A stretch of DNA of 47,745 nucleotides, taken from positions 1-47,745 of the forward strand of contig NW_027018277.1 in the NCBI RefSeq assembly GCF_032854445.1, given 5' to 3'. This DNA comes from Liolophura sinensis (Eukaryota > Mollusca > Polyplacophora > Chitonida > Chitonidae). Positions 24,318 through 34,225 of the stretch are shown here, piece by piece. The position numbers and the translations under genes were made by a program. Numbering within the stretch: the first letter of the stretch is position 1; every line of letters starts with the position of its first letter. The notes under the pieces were generated by a model that made no database searches, had not been told where the DNA came from, and saw nothing but the letters and a program-made list of their open reading frames with translations.

Positions 24318-24868
24318 GGAAACCAGGGAAATTTGCAATTTTTTAAACAGCTGCCAATGCCTGGCCCAATTCCGCAACTATTAGAACCTTATAGATGTGG
24401 TTCAGTGATCAGTTGTACTTTTTACAGCAGACTGTATCTAGTACATTGTGTTTTTTATGTACGAATGGTGTGGTTTTTCTACACTTAGATAAAGACATTG
24501 AGATTGTCTTGGACTTAAAAGTAAGACAATTGCTGGATGAGTTAAATGGGCTTAGCCCAAAGATTTGACGTCTTCTGGGCTACCGAAGGGCATATAACGT
24601 ATAGTTAAAAGTTGAATATAGTAACGATTAGGTCGCGATTGTGCATAGTACAGTGTATCCGATTTCAATTACCAAAAAGATCAGGCAAAAATGCAAAAGT
24701 GGAAAAACTGTTCCAGTGCTGCTGGTAAGAGGCTAATCCGACGTATTTTGTCACGAGAAATCGAATGGTGCAAACCGCGTTGCTCTCCGACCAATACTTT
24801 TGGCTGTAGCGACAATTGAATGATCATTGATGTCATAGTCACGTGCCCAGCAACGGCTCTTACTCCAT
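24318..24868 (+). repeat. HOR monomer H1 (block A)
   Basis: The tail of the preceding monomer supplies CTCTCCCACTAATAC. Within H1 the marks are GCCAATGCC, CCGCAACTATTAG, ATAGATGTGG, GTACGAATGG, GGGCATATAACG and GATCAGGCAAAAATG. Private marks of blocks A and D are CACTTAGAT, CGATTAGGTCG and TTACCAAAAAG. Its closest relative inside the unit is H4. Confidence 0.88.
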
Positions 24869-25418
24869 GGAAACCAGGGAAATTTGCAATTTTCTAAACA
24901 GCTGCCGATGCCTGGGCCAATTCCGCATCTTTAAGAACCTTGTTGATGTGGGTCAGTGATCAGTTGTACTTTTTACAGCAGACTGTATCTAGTACCTTGT
25001 GTTTTTTATGTACAAATGGTGTGGTTTTTCTACACGTAGATAAAGACATTGAGATTGTCTTGGACTGAAAAGTAAGACAATTGCTGGATGAGTTAAATGG
25101 GCTTAGCCCAAAGATTTGACGTCTTCTGGGCTACCGAAGGGCACATAACGTATAGTCAAAAGTTGAATATAGTAACGACCAGTCGCGATTGTGCATAGTA
25201 CAGTGTATCCGATTTCAATTAACAAAAAGACCAGGCAAAAATGCAAAAGTGGAAAAACTGTTCCAGTGCTGCTGGTAAGAGGCTAATCCGACGTATTTTG
25301 TGACGAGAAATCGAATGGTGCAAACCGCGTTGCTCTCCGACTAATTCTTTTGGCTGTAGCGACAATTGAATGATCATTGATGTCATAGTCACGTGCCCAG
25401 CAACGGCTCTTACTCCAT
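24869..25418 (+). repeat. HOR monomer H2 (block A)
   Basis: Marks are TTTTCTAAACAG, GGGCCAATTCC, CATCTTTAAGAACCTTG, TTGATGTGGGTC, GTACCTTGTG, GTACAAATGG and TTGGACTGAAAAG. The tail has TTGTGACGAG and CTAATTCTTTTGG. Its closest relative is H5. Confidence 0.88.
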
Positions 25419-25968
25419 GGAAACCAGGGAAATATGCAATTTTTTAACAGCTACCGATGCCTGGCCCAATTCCGCATCTATTAGAACCTTATAAATGTGG
25501 TTCAGTGATCAGTTGTACTTTTTACAGCAGACTGTATCTAGTACATTGTGTTTCTTATGTACGAATGGTGTGGTTTTCCTACACGTAGATAAAGACATTG
25601 AGATTGTCTTGGACTTAAAAGTAAGACAACTGCTGGGTGAGTTAAATGGGCTCAGCCCATAGATTTGACGTCTTCTGGGCTACAGAAGGGCACATAACTT
25701 ATAGTCAAAAGTTGAATATAGTAATGACCAGTCGCGATTGTACATAGTAGATTGTATCCGATTTCAAATTAACAAAAAGACCAGGCAAAAATGCAAAAGT
25801 GGAAAAACTGTTTCAGTGCTGCTGGTAAGAGGCCAATCCGACGTATTTTGTGACGAGAAATCGAATGGTGCAAACCGCGTTGCTGTCCGACCAATACTTT
25901 TGGCTGTAGCGAAAATTGAATGATCATTGATGTCATAGTCACGTGCCCAGCAACGGCTCTTACTCCAT
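25419..25968 (+). repeat. HOR monomer H3 (block A)
   Basis: Marks are AATATGCAATTTTTTAACAG, ATAAATGTGG, GTGTTTCTTATG, GGTTTTCCTACAC, GACAACTGCTGGGTGAG, GGGCTCAGCCCATAG and TACATAGTAGATTG. The tail has TTTCAGTGCTG, GGCCAATCC, GCTGTCCG and GCGAAAATTG. CAGCTACCG is private to A and D. Its closest relative is H6. Confidence 0.88.
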
Positions 25969-26518
25969 GGAAACCAGGGAAATTTGCAATTTTTTAAACA
26001 GCTGCCGATGCCTGGCCCAATTCCGCAACTATTAGAACCTTATAGATGTGGTTCAGTGATCAGTTGTACTTTTTACAGCAGACTGTATCTAGTACATTGT
26101 GTTTTTTATGTACGAATGGTGTGGTTTTTCTACACGTAGATAAAGACATTGAGATTGTCTTGGACTTAAAAGTAAGACAATTGCTGGATGAGTTAAATGG
26201 GCTTAGCCCAAAGATTTGACGTCTTCTGGGCTACCGAAGGGCATATAACGTATAGTTAAAAGTTGAATATAGTAACGACCAGTCGCGATTGTGCATAGTA
26301 CAGTGTATCAGATTTCAATTAACAAAAAGACCAGGCAAAAATGCAAAAGTGGAAAAACTGTTCCAGTGCTGCTGGTAAGAGGCTAATCCGACGTATTTTG
26401 TCACGAGAAATCGAATGGTGCAAACCGCGTTGCTCTCCGACCAATACTTTTGGCTGTAGCGACAATTGAATGATCATTGATGTCATAGTCACGTGCCCAG
26501 CAACGGCTCTTACTCCAT
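25969..26518 (+). repeat. HOR monomer H4 (block A)
   Basis: Marks are CCGCAACTATTAG and GGGCATATAACG, as in H1, but with GCCGATGCC in place of GCCAATGCC and the private GTGTATCAGATTTC. The tail has TTGTCACGAG. Confidence 0.87.
26463..26495 (+). other. Palindrome cluster with GTCACGTG, one per monomer
   Basis: Three palindromes lie within 33 bases just upstream of the reference monomer: CAATTG (26463-26468), AATGATCATT (26469-26478) and CACGTG within GTCACGTG (26488-26495). GTCACGTG is an E-box-type site for basic helix-loop-helix proteins and also fits the budding yeast CDEI consensus RTCACRTG. The cluster recurs once per monomer; variants include GTCAAGTG before monomers 17 and 23, TTCACGTG before H7, GAATTATCATT before 4 and 22, and GAATGACCATT before 13, 20 and 24. 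Protein binding is only a possibility. Confidence 0.5.
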
Positions 26519-26754
26519 GGAAACCAGGGAAATTTGCAATTTTCTAAACAGCTGCCGATGCCTGGGCCAATTCCGCATCTTTAAGAACCTTGTTGGTGTG
26601 GGTCAGTGATCAGTTATACTTTTTACAGCAGACTGTATCTAGTACCTTGTGTTTTTTATGTACAAATGGTGTGGTTTTTCTACACGTAGATAAAGACATT
26701 GAGATTGTCTTGGACTTAAAAGTAAGACAATTGCTGGATGAGTTAAATGGGCTT

Positions 26755-26782
26755 AGCCCAAAGATTTGACGTCTTCTGGGCT
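26755..26782 (+). other. Imperfect hairpin around GACGTC, one per monomer
   Basis: AGCCCAAAGA (26755-26764) can pair with TCTTCTGGGCT (26772-26782), giving a 10-bp stem with one bulged base and a seven-base loop TTTGACG. The palindrome GACGTC (26768-26773) straddles the loop and stem. Overlapping upstream GGGCTTAGCCC is a second, shorter inverted repeat that would compete for AGCCC. Both are present in nearly all monomers; H3 and H6 change the short one to GGGCTCAGCCC, which keeps the pairing arms. Confidence 0.45.
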
Positions 26783-26873
26783 ACCGAAGGGCACATAACG
26801 TATAGTTAAAAGTTGAATATAGTAACGACCAGTCGCGATTGTGCATAGTACAGTGTATCCGATTTCAATTAAC

Positions 26874-26907
26874 AAAAAGACCAGGCAAAAATGCAAAAGT
26901 GGAAAAA
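26874..26907 (+). other. A-tract cluster, one per monomer
   Basis: Four A-tracts of four or five bases occur within 34 bases (26874-26878, 26887-26891, 26895-26898, 26903-26907). Their centres are about 13, 7.5 and 8.5 bases apart, only loosely in phase with the helix turn. Such runs favour intrinsic curvature and are common in satellites. Matching T-tracts occur elsewhere in the monomer, in TTTTTTAAAC, GTGTTTTTTATG and GGTTTTTCTAC. Confidence 0.4.
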
Positions 26908-27068
26908 CTGTTCCAGTGCTGCTGGTAAGAGGCTAATCCGACGTATTTTGTCACGAGAAATCGAATGGTGCAAACCGCGTTGCTCTCCGACTAATACTTT
27001 TGGCTGTAGCGACAATTGAATGATCATTGATGTCATAGTCACGTGCCCAGCAACGGCTCTTACTCCAT

Positions 27069-27618
27069 GGAAACCAGGGAAATATGCAATTTTTTAACAG
27101 CTGCCGATGCCTGGCCCAATTCCGCATCTATTAGAACCTTATAAATGTGGTTCAGTGATCAGTTGTACTTTTTACAGCAGACTGTATCTAGTACATTGTG
27201 TTTCTTATGTACGAATGGTGTGGTTTTCCTACACGTAGATAAAGACATTGAGATTGTCTTGGACTTAAAAGTAAGACAATTGCTGGGTGAGTTAAATGGG
27301 CTCAGCCCAGAGATTTGACGTCTTCTGGGCTACCGAAGGGCACATAACTTATAGTCAAAAGATGAATATAGTAATGACCAGTCGCGATTGTACATAGTAG
27401 ATTGTATCCGATTTCAAATTAACAAAAAGACCAGGCAAAAATGCAAAAGTGGAAAAACTGTTCCAGTGCTGCTGGTAAGAGGCTAATCCGACGTATTTTG
27501 TGACGAGAAATCGAATGGTGCAAACCGCGTTGCTGTCCGACCAATACTTTTGGCTGTAGCGACAATTGAATGATCATTGATGTCATATTCACGTGCCTAG
27601 CAACGGCTCTTCCTCCAT
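27069..27618 (+). repeat. HOR monomer H6 (block A)
   Basis: Marks are AATATGC, TTTTTTAACAG, ATAAATGTGG, GTGTTTCTTATG and GGTTTTCCTAC, as in H3, with GGGCTCAGCCCAGAG, CTACCGAAGG and AAAAGATGAAT as its own. The tail carries GCTGTCCG, ATATTCACGTGCCTAG and the damaged landmark CCATAG. Confidence 0.87.
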
Positions 27619-28168
27619 AGAAACCAGGGAAATTTGCAATTTTTTAAACAGCTGCCGATGCCTGGCCCAATTCCGCATCTATTAGAACCTTATAGATGTG
27701 GTTCAGTGATCAGTTGTACTTTTTACAGCAGACTGTATCTAGTACATTGTGTTTTTTATGTACGAATGGTGTGGTTTTTCTACACGTAGATAAAGACATT
27801 GAAATTGTCTTGGACTTAGAAGTAAGACAATTGCTGGATGAGTTAAATGGGCTTAGCCCAAAGATTTGACGTCTTCTGGGCTACCGAAGGGCACAAAACG
27901 TATAGTTAAAAGTTGAATATAGTAACGACCAGTCTCGATTGTGCATAGTACAGTGTATCCGATTTCAATTAACAAAAAGACCAGGCAAAAATGCAAAAGT
28001 GGAAAAACTGTTCCAGTGCTGCTAGTAAGAGGCTAATCCGACGTATTTTGTCACGAGAAATCGAATGGTGCAAACCGCGTTGCTCTCCGACCAATACTTT
28101 TGGCTGTAGCGACAATTGAATGATCATTGATGTCATAGTCACGTGCCCAGCAACGGCTCTTATTCCAT
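27619..28168 (+). repeat. HOR monomer H7 (block A), lacks CCATGG
   Basis: The monomer begins AGAAACCAGG because CCATGG has become CCATAG. Other marks are CATTGAAATTG, GGCACAAAACG, CAGTCTCGATTG and CTAGTAAGAGG; the tail has CTTATTCCATGG. The same loss occurs at the H7 positions of blocks B, C-prime and D (landmarks 32022, 40277, 44679). Confidence 0.88.
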
Positions 28169-28721
28169 GGAAACCAGGGAAATTTGCAATTTTTTAAACA
28201 GCTGCCGATGCCTGGGCCAATTCCGCATTTTTTAGAACCTTATTGATGTGGTTCAGTGATCAGTTGTACTTTTTACAGCAGACTGTATCTAGTACATTGT
28301 GTTTTTTTATGTACAAATGGTGTGGTTTTTCTACACGTAGATAAAGACATTGAGATTGTCTTGGACTTAAAAGTAAGACAATTGCTGGATGAGTTAAATG
28401 GGCTTAGCCCAAAGATTTGACGTCTTCTGGGCTACAGAAGGGCACATAACTTACAGTCAAAAGTTGAATATAGTAATGACCAGTCGCGATTGTACATAGT
28501 AGATTGTATCCGATTTCAAATTAACAAAAAGACCAAACAAAAATGCAAAAGTGGCAAAAACTGTTCCAGTGCTGCTAGAAAGAAGCTAATCCGACGTATT
28601 TTGTCACGAAAAATCGAATGGTGCAAACCGCGTTGCTCTCCCACTAATACTTTTGGCTGTAGCGACAATTGAATGATCATTGATGTCATAGTCACGTGCC
28701 CAGCAACGGCTCTTACTCCAT
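28169..28721 (+). repeat. HOR monomer H8 (block A)
   Basis: Marks are CCGCATTTTTTAG, TTGATGTGGTTC, GTACAAATGG, CTACAGAAGG, ACTTACAGTC, GACCAAACA, CTAGAAAG and CACGAAAAATCG. It has an unusual seven-T tract near 28302 and one extra base near 28554. H7-H8 stand where a third H1-H2-H3-like trimer would be, with its third member absent. Confidence 0.87.
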
Positions 28722-31700
28722 GGAAACCAGGGAAATTTGCAATTTTTTAAACAGCTGCCAATGCCTGGCCCAATTCCGCAACTATTAGAACCTTATAGAT
28801 GTGGTTCAGTGATCAGTTGTACTTTTTACAGCAGACTGTATCTAGTACATTGTGTTTTTTATGTACGAATGGTGTGGTTTTTCTACACGTAGATAAAGAC
28901 ATTGAGATTGTCTTGGACTTAAAAGTAAGACAATTGCTGGATGAGTTAAATGGGCTTAGCCCAAAGATTTGACGTCTTCTGGGCTACCGAAGGGCATATA
29001 ACGTATAGTTAAAAGTTGAATATAGTAACGACCAGTCGCGATTGTGCATAGTACAGTGTATCCGATTTCAATTAACAAAAAGATCAGGCAAAAATGCAAA
29101 AGTGGAAAAACTGTTCCAGTGCTGCTGGTAAGAGGCTAATCCGACGTATTTTGTGACGAGAAATCGAATGGTGCAAACCGCGTTGCTCTCCGACCAATAC
29201 TTTTGGCTGTAGCGACAATTGAATGATCATTGATGTCATAGTCACGTGCCCAGCAACGGCTCTTACTCCATGGAAACCAGGGAAATTTGCAATTTTCTAA
29301 ACAGCTGCCGATGCCTGGGCCAATTCCGCATCTTTAAGAACCTTGTTGATGTGGGTCAGTGATCAGTTGTACTTTTTACAGCAGACTGTATCTAGTACCT
29401 TGTGTTTTTTATGTACAAATGGTGTGGTTTTTCTACACGTAGATAAAGACATTGAGATTGTCTTGGACTGAAAAGTAAGACAATTGCTGGATGAGTTAAA
29501 TGGGCTTAGCCCAAAGATTTGACGTCTTCTGGGCTACCGAAGGGCACATAACGTATAGTCAAAAGTTGAATATAGTAACGACCAGTCGCGATTGTGCATA
29601 GTACAGTGTATCCGATTTCAATTAACAAAAAGACCAGGCAAAAATGCAAAAGTGGAAAAACTGTTCCAGTGCTGCTAGTAAGAGGCTAATCCGACGTATT
29701 TTGTGACGAGAAATCGAATGGTGCAAACCGCGTTGCTCTCCGACTAATTCTTTTGGCTGTAGCGACAATTGAATGATCATTGATGTCATAGTCACGTGCC
29801 CAGCAACGACTCTTACTCCATGGAAACCAGGGAAATATGCAATTTTTTAACAGCTGCCGATGCCTGGCCCAATTCCGCATCTATTAGAACCTTATAAATG
29901 TGGTTCAGTGATCAGTTGTACTTTTTACAGCAGACTGTATCTAGTACATTGTGTTTCTTATGTACGAATGGTGTGGTTTTCCTACACGTAGATAAAGACA
30001 TTGAGATTGTCTTGGACTTAAAAGTAAGACAACTGCTGGGTGAGTTAAATGGGCTCAGCCCATAGATTTGACGTCTTCTGGGCTACAGAAGGGCACATAA
30101 CTTATAGTCAAAAGTTGAATATAGTAATGACCAGTCGCGATTGTACATAGTAGATTGTACCCGATTTCAAATTAACAAAAAGACCAGGCAAAAATGCAAA
30201 AGTGGAAAAACTGTTTCAGTGCTGCTGGTAAGAGGCCAATCCGACGTATTTTGTGACGAGAAATCGAATGGTGCAAACCGCGTTGCTGTCCGACCAATAC
30301 TTTTGGCTGTAGCGAAAATTGAATGATCATTGATGTCATAGTCACGTGCCCAGCAACGGCTCTTACTCCATGGAAACCAGGGAAATTTGCAATTTTTTAA
30401 ACAGCTGCCGATGCCTGGCCCAATTCCGCAACTATTAGAACCTTATAGATGTGGTTCAGTGATCAGTTGTACTTTTTACAGCAGACTGTATCTAGTACAT
30501 TGTGTTTTTTATGTACGAATGGTGTGGTTTTTCTACACGTAGATAAAGACATTGAGATTGTCTTGGACTTAAAAGTAAGACAATTGCTGGATGAGTTAAA
30601 TGGGCTTAGCCCAAAGATTTGACGTCTTCTGGGCTACCGAAGGGCATATAACGTATAGTTAAAAGTTGAATATAGTAACGACCAGTCGCGAGTGTGCATA
30701 GTACAGTGTATCAGATTTCAATTAACAAAAAGACCAGGCAAAAATGCAAAAGTGGAAAAACTGTTCCAGTGCTGCTGGTAAGAGGCTAATCCGACGTATT
30801 TTGTCACGAGAAATCGAATGGTGCAAACCGCGTTGCTCTCCGACCAATACTTTTGGCTGTAGCGACAATTGAATGATCATTGATGTCATAGTCACGTGCC
30901 CAGCAACGGCTCTTACTCCATGGAAACCAGGGAAATTTGCAATTTTCTAAACAGCTGCCGATGCCTGGGCCAATTCCGCATCTTTAAGAACCTTGTTGAT
31001 GTGGGTCAGTGATCAGTTATACTTTTTACAGCAGACTGTATCTAGTACCTTGTGTTTTTTATGTACAAATGGTGTGGTTTTTCTACACGTAGATAAAGAC
31101 ATTGAGATTGTCTTGGACTTAAAAGTAAGACAATTGCTGGATGAGTTAAATGGGCTTAGCCCAAAGATTTGACGTCTTCTGGGCTACCGAAGGGCACATA
31201 ACGTATAGTTAAAAGTTGAATATAGTAACGACCAGTCGCGATTGTGCATAGTACAGTGTATCCGATTTCAATTAACAAAAAGACCAGGCAAAAATGCAAA
31301 AGTGGAAAAACTGTTCCAGTGCTGCTGGTAAGAGGCTAATCCGACGTATTTTGTCACGAGAAATCGAATGGTGCAAACCGCGTTGCTCTCCGACTAATAC
31401 TTTTGGCTGTAGCGACAATTGAATGATCATTGATGTCATAGTCACGTGCCCAGCAACGGCTCTTACTCCATGGAAACCAGGGAAATATGCAATTTTTTAA
31501 CAGCTGCCGATGCCTGGCCCAATTCCGCATCTATTAGAACCTTATAAATGTGGTTCAGTGATCAGTTGTACTTTTTACAGCAGACTGTATCTAGTACATT
31601 GTGTTTCTTATGTACGAATGGTGTGGTTTTCCTACACGTAGATAAAGACATTGAGATTGTCTTGGACTTAAAAGTAAGACAATTGCTGGGTGAGTTAAAT

Positions 31701-33122
31701 GGGCTCAGCCCAGAGATTTGACGTCTTCTGGGCTACCGAAGGGCACATAACTTATAGTCAAAAGATGAATATAGTAATGACCAGTCGCGATTGTACATAG
31801 TAGATTGTATCCGATTTCAAATTAACAAAAAGACCAGGCAAAAATGCAAAAGTGGAAAAACTGTTCCAGTGCTGCTGGTAAGAGGCTAATCCGACGTATT
31901 TTGTGACGAGAAATCGAATGGTGCAAACCGCGTTGCTGTCCGACCAATACTTTTGGCTGTAGCGACAATTGAATGATCATTGATGTCATATTCACGTGCC
32001 TAGCAACGGCTCTTACTCCATAGAAACCAGGGAAATTTGCAATTTTTTAAACAGCTGCCGATGCCTGGCCCAATTCCGCATCTATTAGAACCTTATAGAT
32101 GTGGTTCAGTGATCAGTTGTACTTTTTACAGCAGACTGTATCTAGTACATTGTGTTTTTTATGTACGAATGGTGTGGTTTTTCTACACGTAGATAAAGAC
32201 ATTGAAATTGTCTTGGACTTAGAAGTAAGACAATTGCTGGATGAGTTAAATGGGCTTAGCCCAAAGATTTGACGTCTTCTGGGCTACCGAAGGGCACAAA
32301 ACGTATAGTTAAAAGTTGAATATAGTAACGACCAGTCTCGATTGTGCATAGTACAGTGTATCCGATTTCAATTAACAAAAAGACCAGGCAAAAATGCAAA
32401 AGTGGAAAAACTGTTCCAGTGCTGCTAGTAAGAGGCTAATCCGACGTATTTTGTCACGAGAAATCGAATGGTGCAAACCGCGTTGCTCTCCGACCAATAC
32501 TTTTGGCTGTAGCGACAATTGAATGATCATTGATGTCATAGTCACGTGCCCAGCAACGGCTCTTATTCCATGGAAACCAGGGAAATTTGCAATTTTTTAA
32601 ACAGCTGCCGATGCCTGGGCCAATTCCGCATTTTTTAGAACCTTATTGATGTGGTTCAGTGATCAGTTGTACTTTTTACAGCAGACTGTATCTAGTACCT
32701 TGTGTTTTTTATGTACAAATGGTGTGGTTTTTCTACACGTAGATAAAGACATTGAGATTGTCTTGGACTTAAAAGTAAGACAATTGCTGGATGAGTTAAA
32801 TGGGCTTAGCCCAAAGATTTGACGTCTTCTGGGCTACAGAAGGGCACATAACTTACAGTCAAAAGTTGAATATAGTAATGACCAGTCGCGATTGTACATA
32901 GTAGATTGTATCCGATTTCAAATTAACAAAAAGACCAAACAAAAATGCAAAAGTGGAAAAACTGTTCCAGTGCTGCTAGAAAGAGGCTAATCCGACGTAT
33001 TTTGTCACGAAAAATCGAATGGTGCAAACCGCGTTGCTCTCCCACTAATACTTTTGGCTGTAGCGACAATTGAATGATCATTGATGTCATAGTCACGTGC
33101 CCAGCAACGGCTCTTACTCCAT
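28722..33122 (+). repeat. Higher-order repeat block B (H1-H8, monomers 53-60)
   Basis: Landmarks at 28722, 29272, 29822, 30372, 30922, 31472, 32022 and 32572. All H-position marks of block A are present in order. Private marks separating B from A are CCCAGC and CGTAGAT in H1, CTAGTAAGAGG in the H2 tail, CAACGACTC just before H3, TTGTACCCG in H3, GCGAGTGTGC in H4, TTGTTGATG in H5 and TCTTACTCCATAG before H7. It follows block A without spacer. Confidence 0.91.
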
Positions 33123-34225
33123 GGAAACCAGGGAAATTTGCAATTTTTTAAACAGCTGCCGATGCCTGGGCCATTTCCGCATCTTTTAGAACCTTATAGA
33201 TGTGGTTCAGTGATCAGTTGTACTTTTTACAGCAGACTGTATCTAGTACTTTGTGTATTTTATGTACGAATGGTGTGGTTTTTCTACACGTAGATAAAGA
33301 CATTGAAATTGTCTTGGACTTAAAAGTAAGACAGTTGCTGGATGAGTTAAATGGGCTTAGCCCAAAGATTTGACGTCTTCTGGGCTTTAGAAGGGCACAT
33401 AACTTACAGTCAAAAGTTGAATATAGTAATGACCAGTCGCGATTGTACATAGTAGATTGTATCCGATTTCAAATTAACAAAAAGACCAGGCAAAAATGCA
33501 AAAGTGGAAAAACTGTTCCAGTGCTGCTGGTAAGAGGCTAATCCGACGTATTTTGTGACGAGAAATCGAATGGTGCAAACCGCGTCGCTCTCCGACCAAT
33601 ACTTCTGGCTGTAGCGACAATTGAATGATCATTGATGTCATAGTCACGTGCCCAGCAACGGCTCTTACTCCATGGAAACCAGGGAAATTTGCAATTTTTT
33701 AAACAGCTGCCGATGCCTTGGCCCAATTCCGCATCTATTAGAACCTTATCGATGTGGTTCAGTGATCAGTTGTACTTTTTACAGCAGACTGTATCTAGTA
33801 CATTGTGTTTTTTATGTACAAATGGTGTGGTTTTTCTACACGTAAATAAAGACATTGAGATTGTCTTAGACTTAGAAGTAAGACAATTGCTGGGTGAGTT
33901 AAATGGGCTTAGGCCAAAGATTTGACGTCTTCTGGGCTACAGAAGGGCACATAACTTACAGTCAAAAGTTGAATATAGTAATGACCAGTCGCGATTGTAC
34001 ATAGTACAGTGTATCCGATTTCAAATTAACAAAAAGACCAGGCAAAAATGCAAAAGTGGAAAAACTGTTCCAGTGCTGCTGGTAAGAGGCTAATCCGACG
34101 TATTTTGTGACGAGAAATCGAATGGTGCAAACTGCGTTGCTCTCCCACTAATACTTTTGGCTGTAGCGACAATTGAATGATCATTGATGTCATAGTCACG
34201 TGCCCAGCAACGGCTCTTACTCCAT
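33123..34225 (+). repeat. Two divergent monomers (61-62) interrupting the HOR
   Basis: Landmarks at 33123 and 33674. Monomer 61 combines GGGCCATTTCC and CTTTTAG with ATAGATGTGG, a mixture not seen in H1-H8, and has GTGTATTTTATG and GGGCTTTAGAAGG. Monomer 62 has GCCTTGGCCC, TTATCGATGTGG, CACGTAAATAAAG, TTAGGCCAAAG, and a hybrid tail pairing TACATAGTACAG with CAAATTAAC. Monomer 62 resembles monomer 70 in its second half. They probably mark a recombination junction. Confidence 0.85.

Larger units (their letters stand above)
26519..27068 (+). repeat. HOR monomer H5 (block A), used here as reference monomer
   Basis: Marks are TTTTCTAAACAG, CTTTAAGAACC, CTTGTTGGTG (TTGTTGATG in block B), CAGTTATAC and GGACTTAAAAG. 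The tail has CTAATACTTTTGG. This 550-bp copy has no indels against the majority form, so positions of the palindrome cluster, hairpin and A-tracts are given on or beside it. Confidence 0.88.
24318..28721 (+). repeat. Higher-order repeat block A (H1-H8, monomers 45-52)
   Basis: Eight monomers with landmarks at 24318, 24869, 25419, 25969, 26519, 27069, 27619 and 28169 form a 4,404-bp unit. The same eight monomer types recur in the same order in block B and block D, and in part in C and E. Copies of the same H position differ at few sites, whereas different H positions differ at many diagnostic sites, which is the definition of a HOR. Block A is separated from D by exactly 31 monomers. Confidence 0.92.
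23863..30686 (+). repeat. Long satellite duplicate, copy 1 (partner 40,923-47,745)
   Basis: From about 23,863 the sequence matches 40,923 onward at a constant offset of 17,060 bp, changing to 17,059 at about 28,554, where copy 1 has one extra base (GTGGCAAAAAC versus GTGGAAAAAC). Rare private variants are shared in order: CCCGGCAACG, CACTTAGAT, CGATTAGGTCG, TTACCAAAAAG, CAGCTACCG, GCGAAAATTG, CTTGTTGGTG, TCCTCCATAG, a seven-T tract near 28,302, CAACGACTC and TTGTACCCG. Apart from the one extra base I found no difference in the lines compared. The partner runs to the window edge, so the full length is at least 6.8 kb. Confidence 0.92.

Noticed and set aside
25738-25923. Repeated 61-codon plus-strand frames (also near 30141, 35645, 42798, 47200)
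   Set aside because: They recur because H3 monomers recur. They begin at TTG, not ATG, which is not a credible start in a eukaryotic satellite, and the frame is shifted or stopped in most other monomers.
26593-26612. tRNA-like A-box (TGGTTCAGTG in many monomers), suggesting a SINE or tRNA origin
   Set aside because: No B-box at the right distance on the same strand, no cloverleaf, and about half of the monomers carry TGGGTCAGTG or TGCGTCAGTG instead.
26519-27068. CENP-B box in the monomer
   Set aside because: I looked for the core TTCG, A, CGGG spacing on both strands and found no match. CATTCGATTTC on the minus strand fits only the first part.
29686-29880. Repeated 64-codon minus-strand frames (also near 17023, 35190, 46745)
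   Set aside because: Copies of one shadow frame of the monomer. Differences between copies follow monomer class and not codon position, and the ends of the frame fall in the same class-specific indel.
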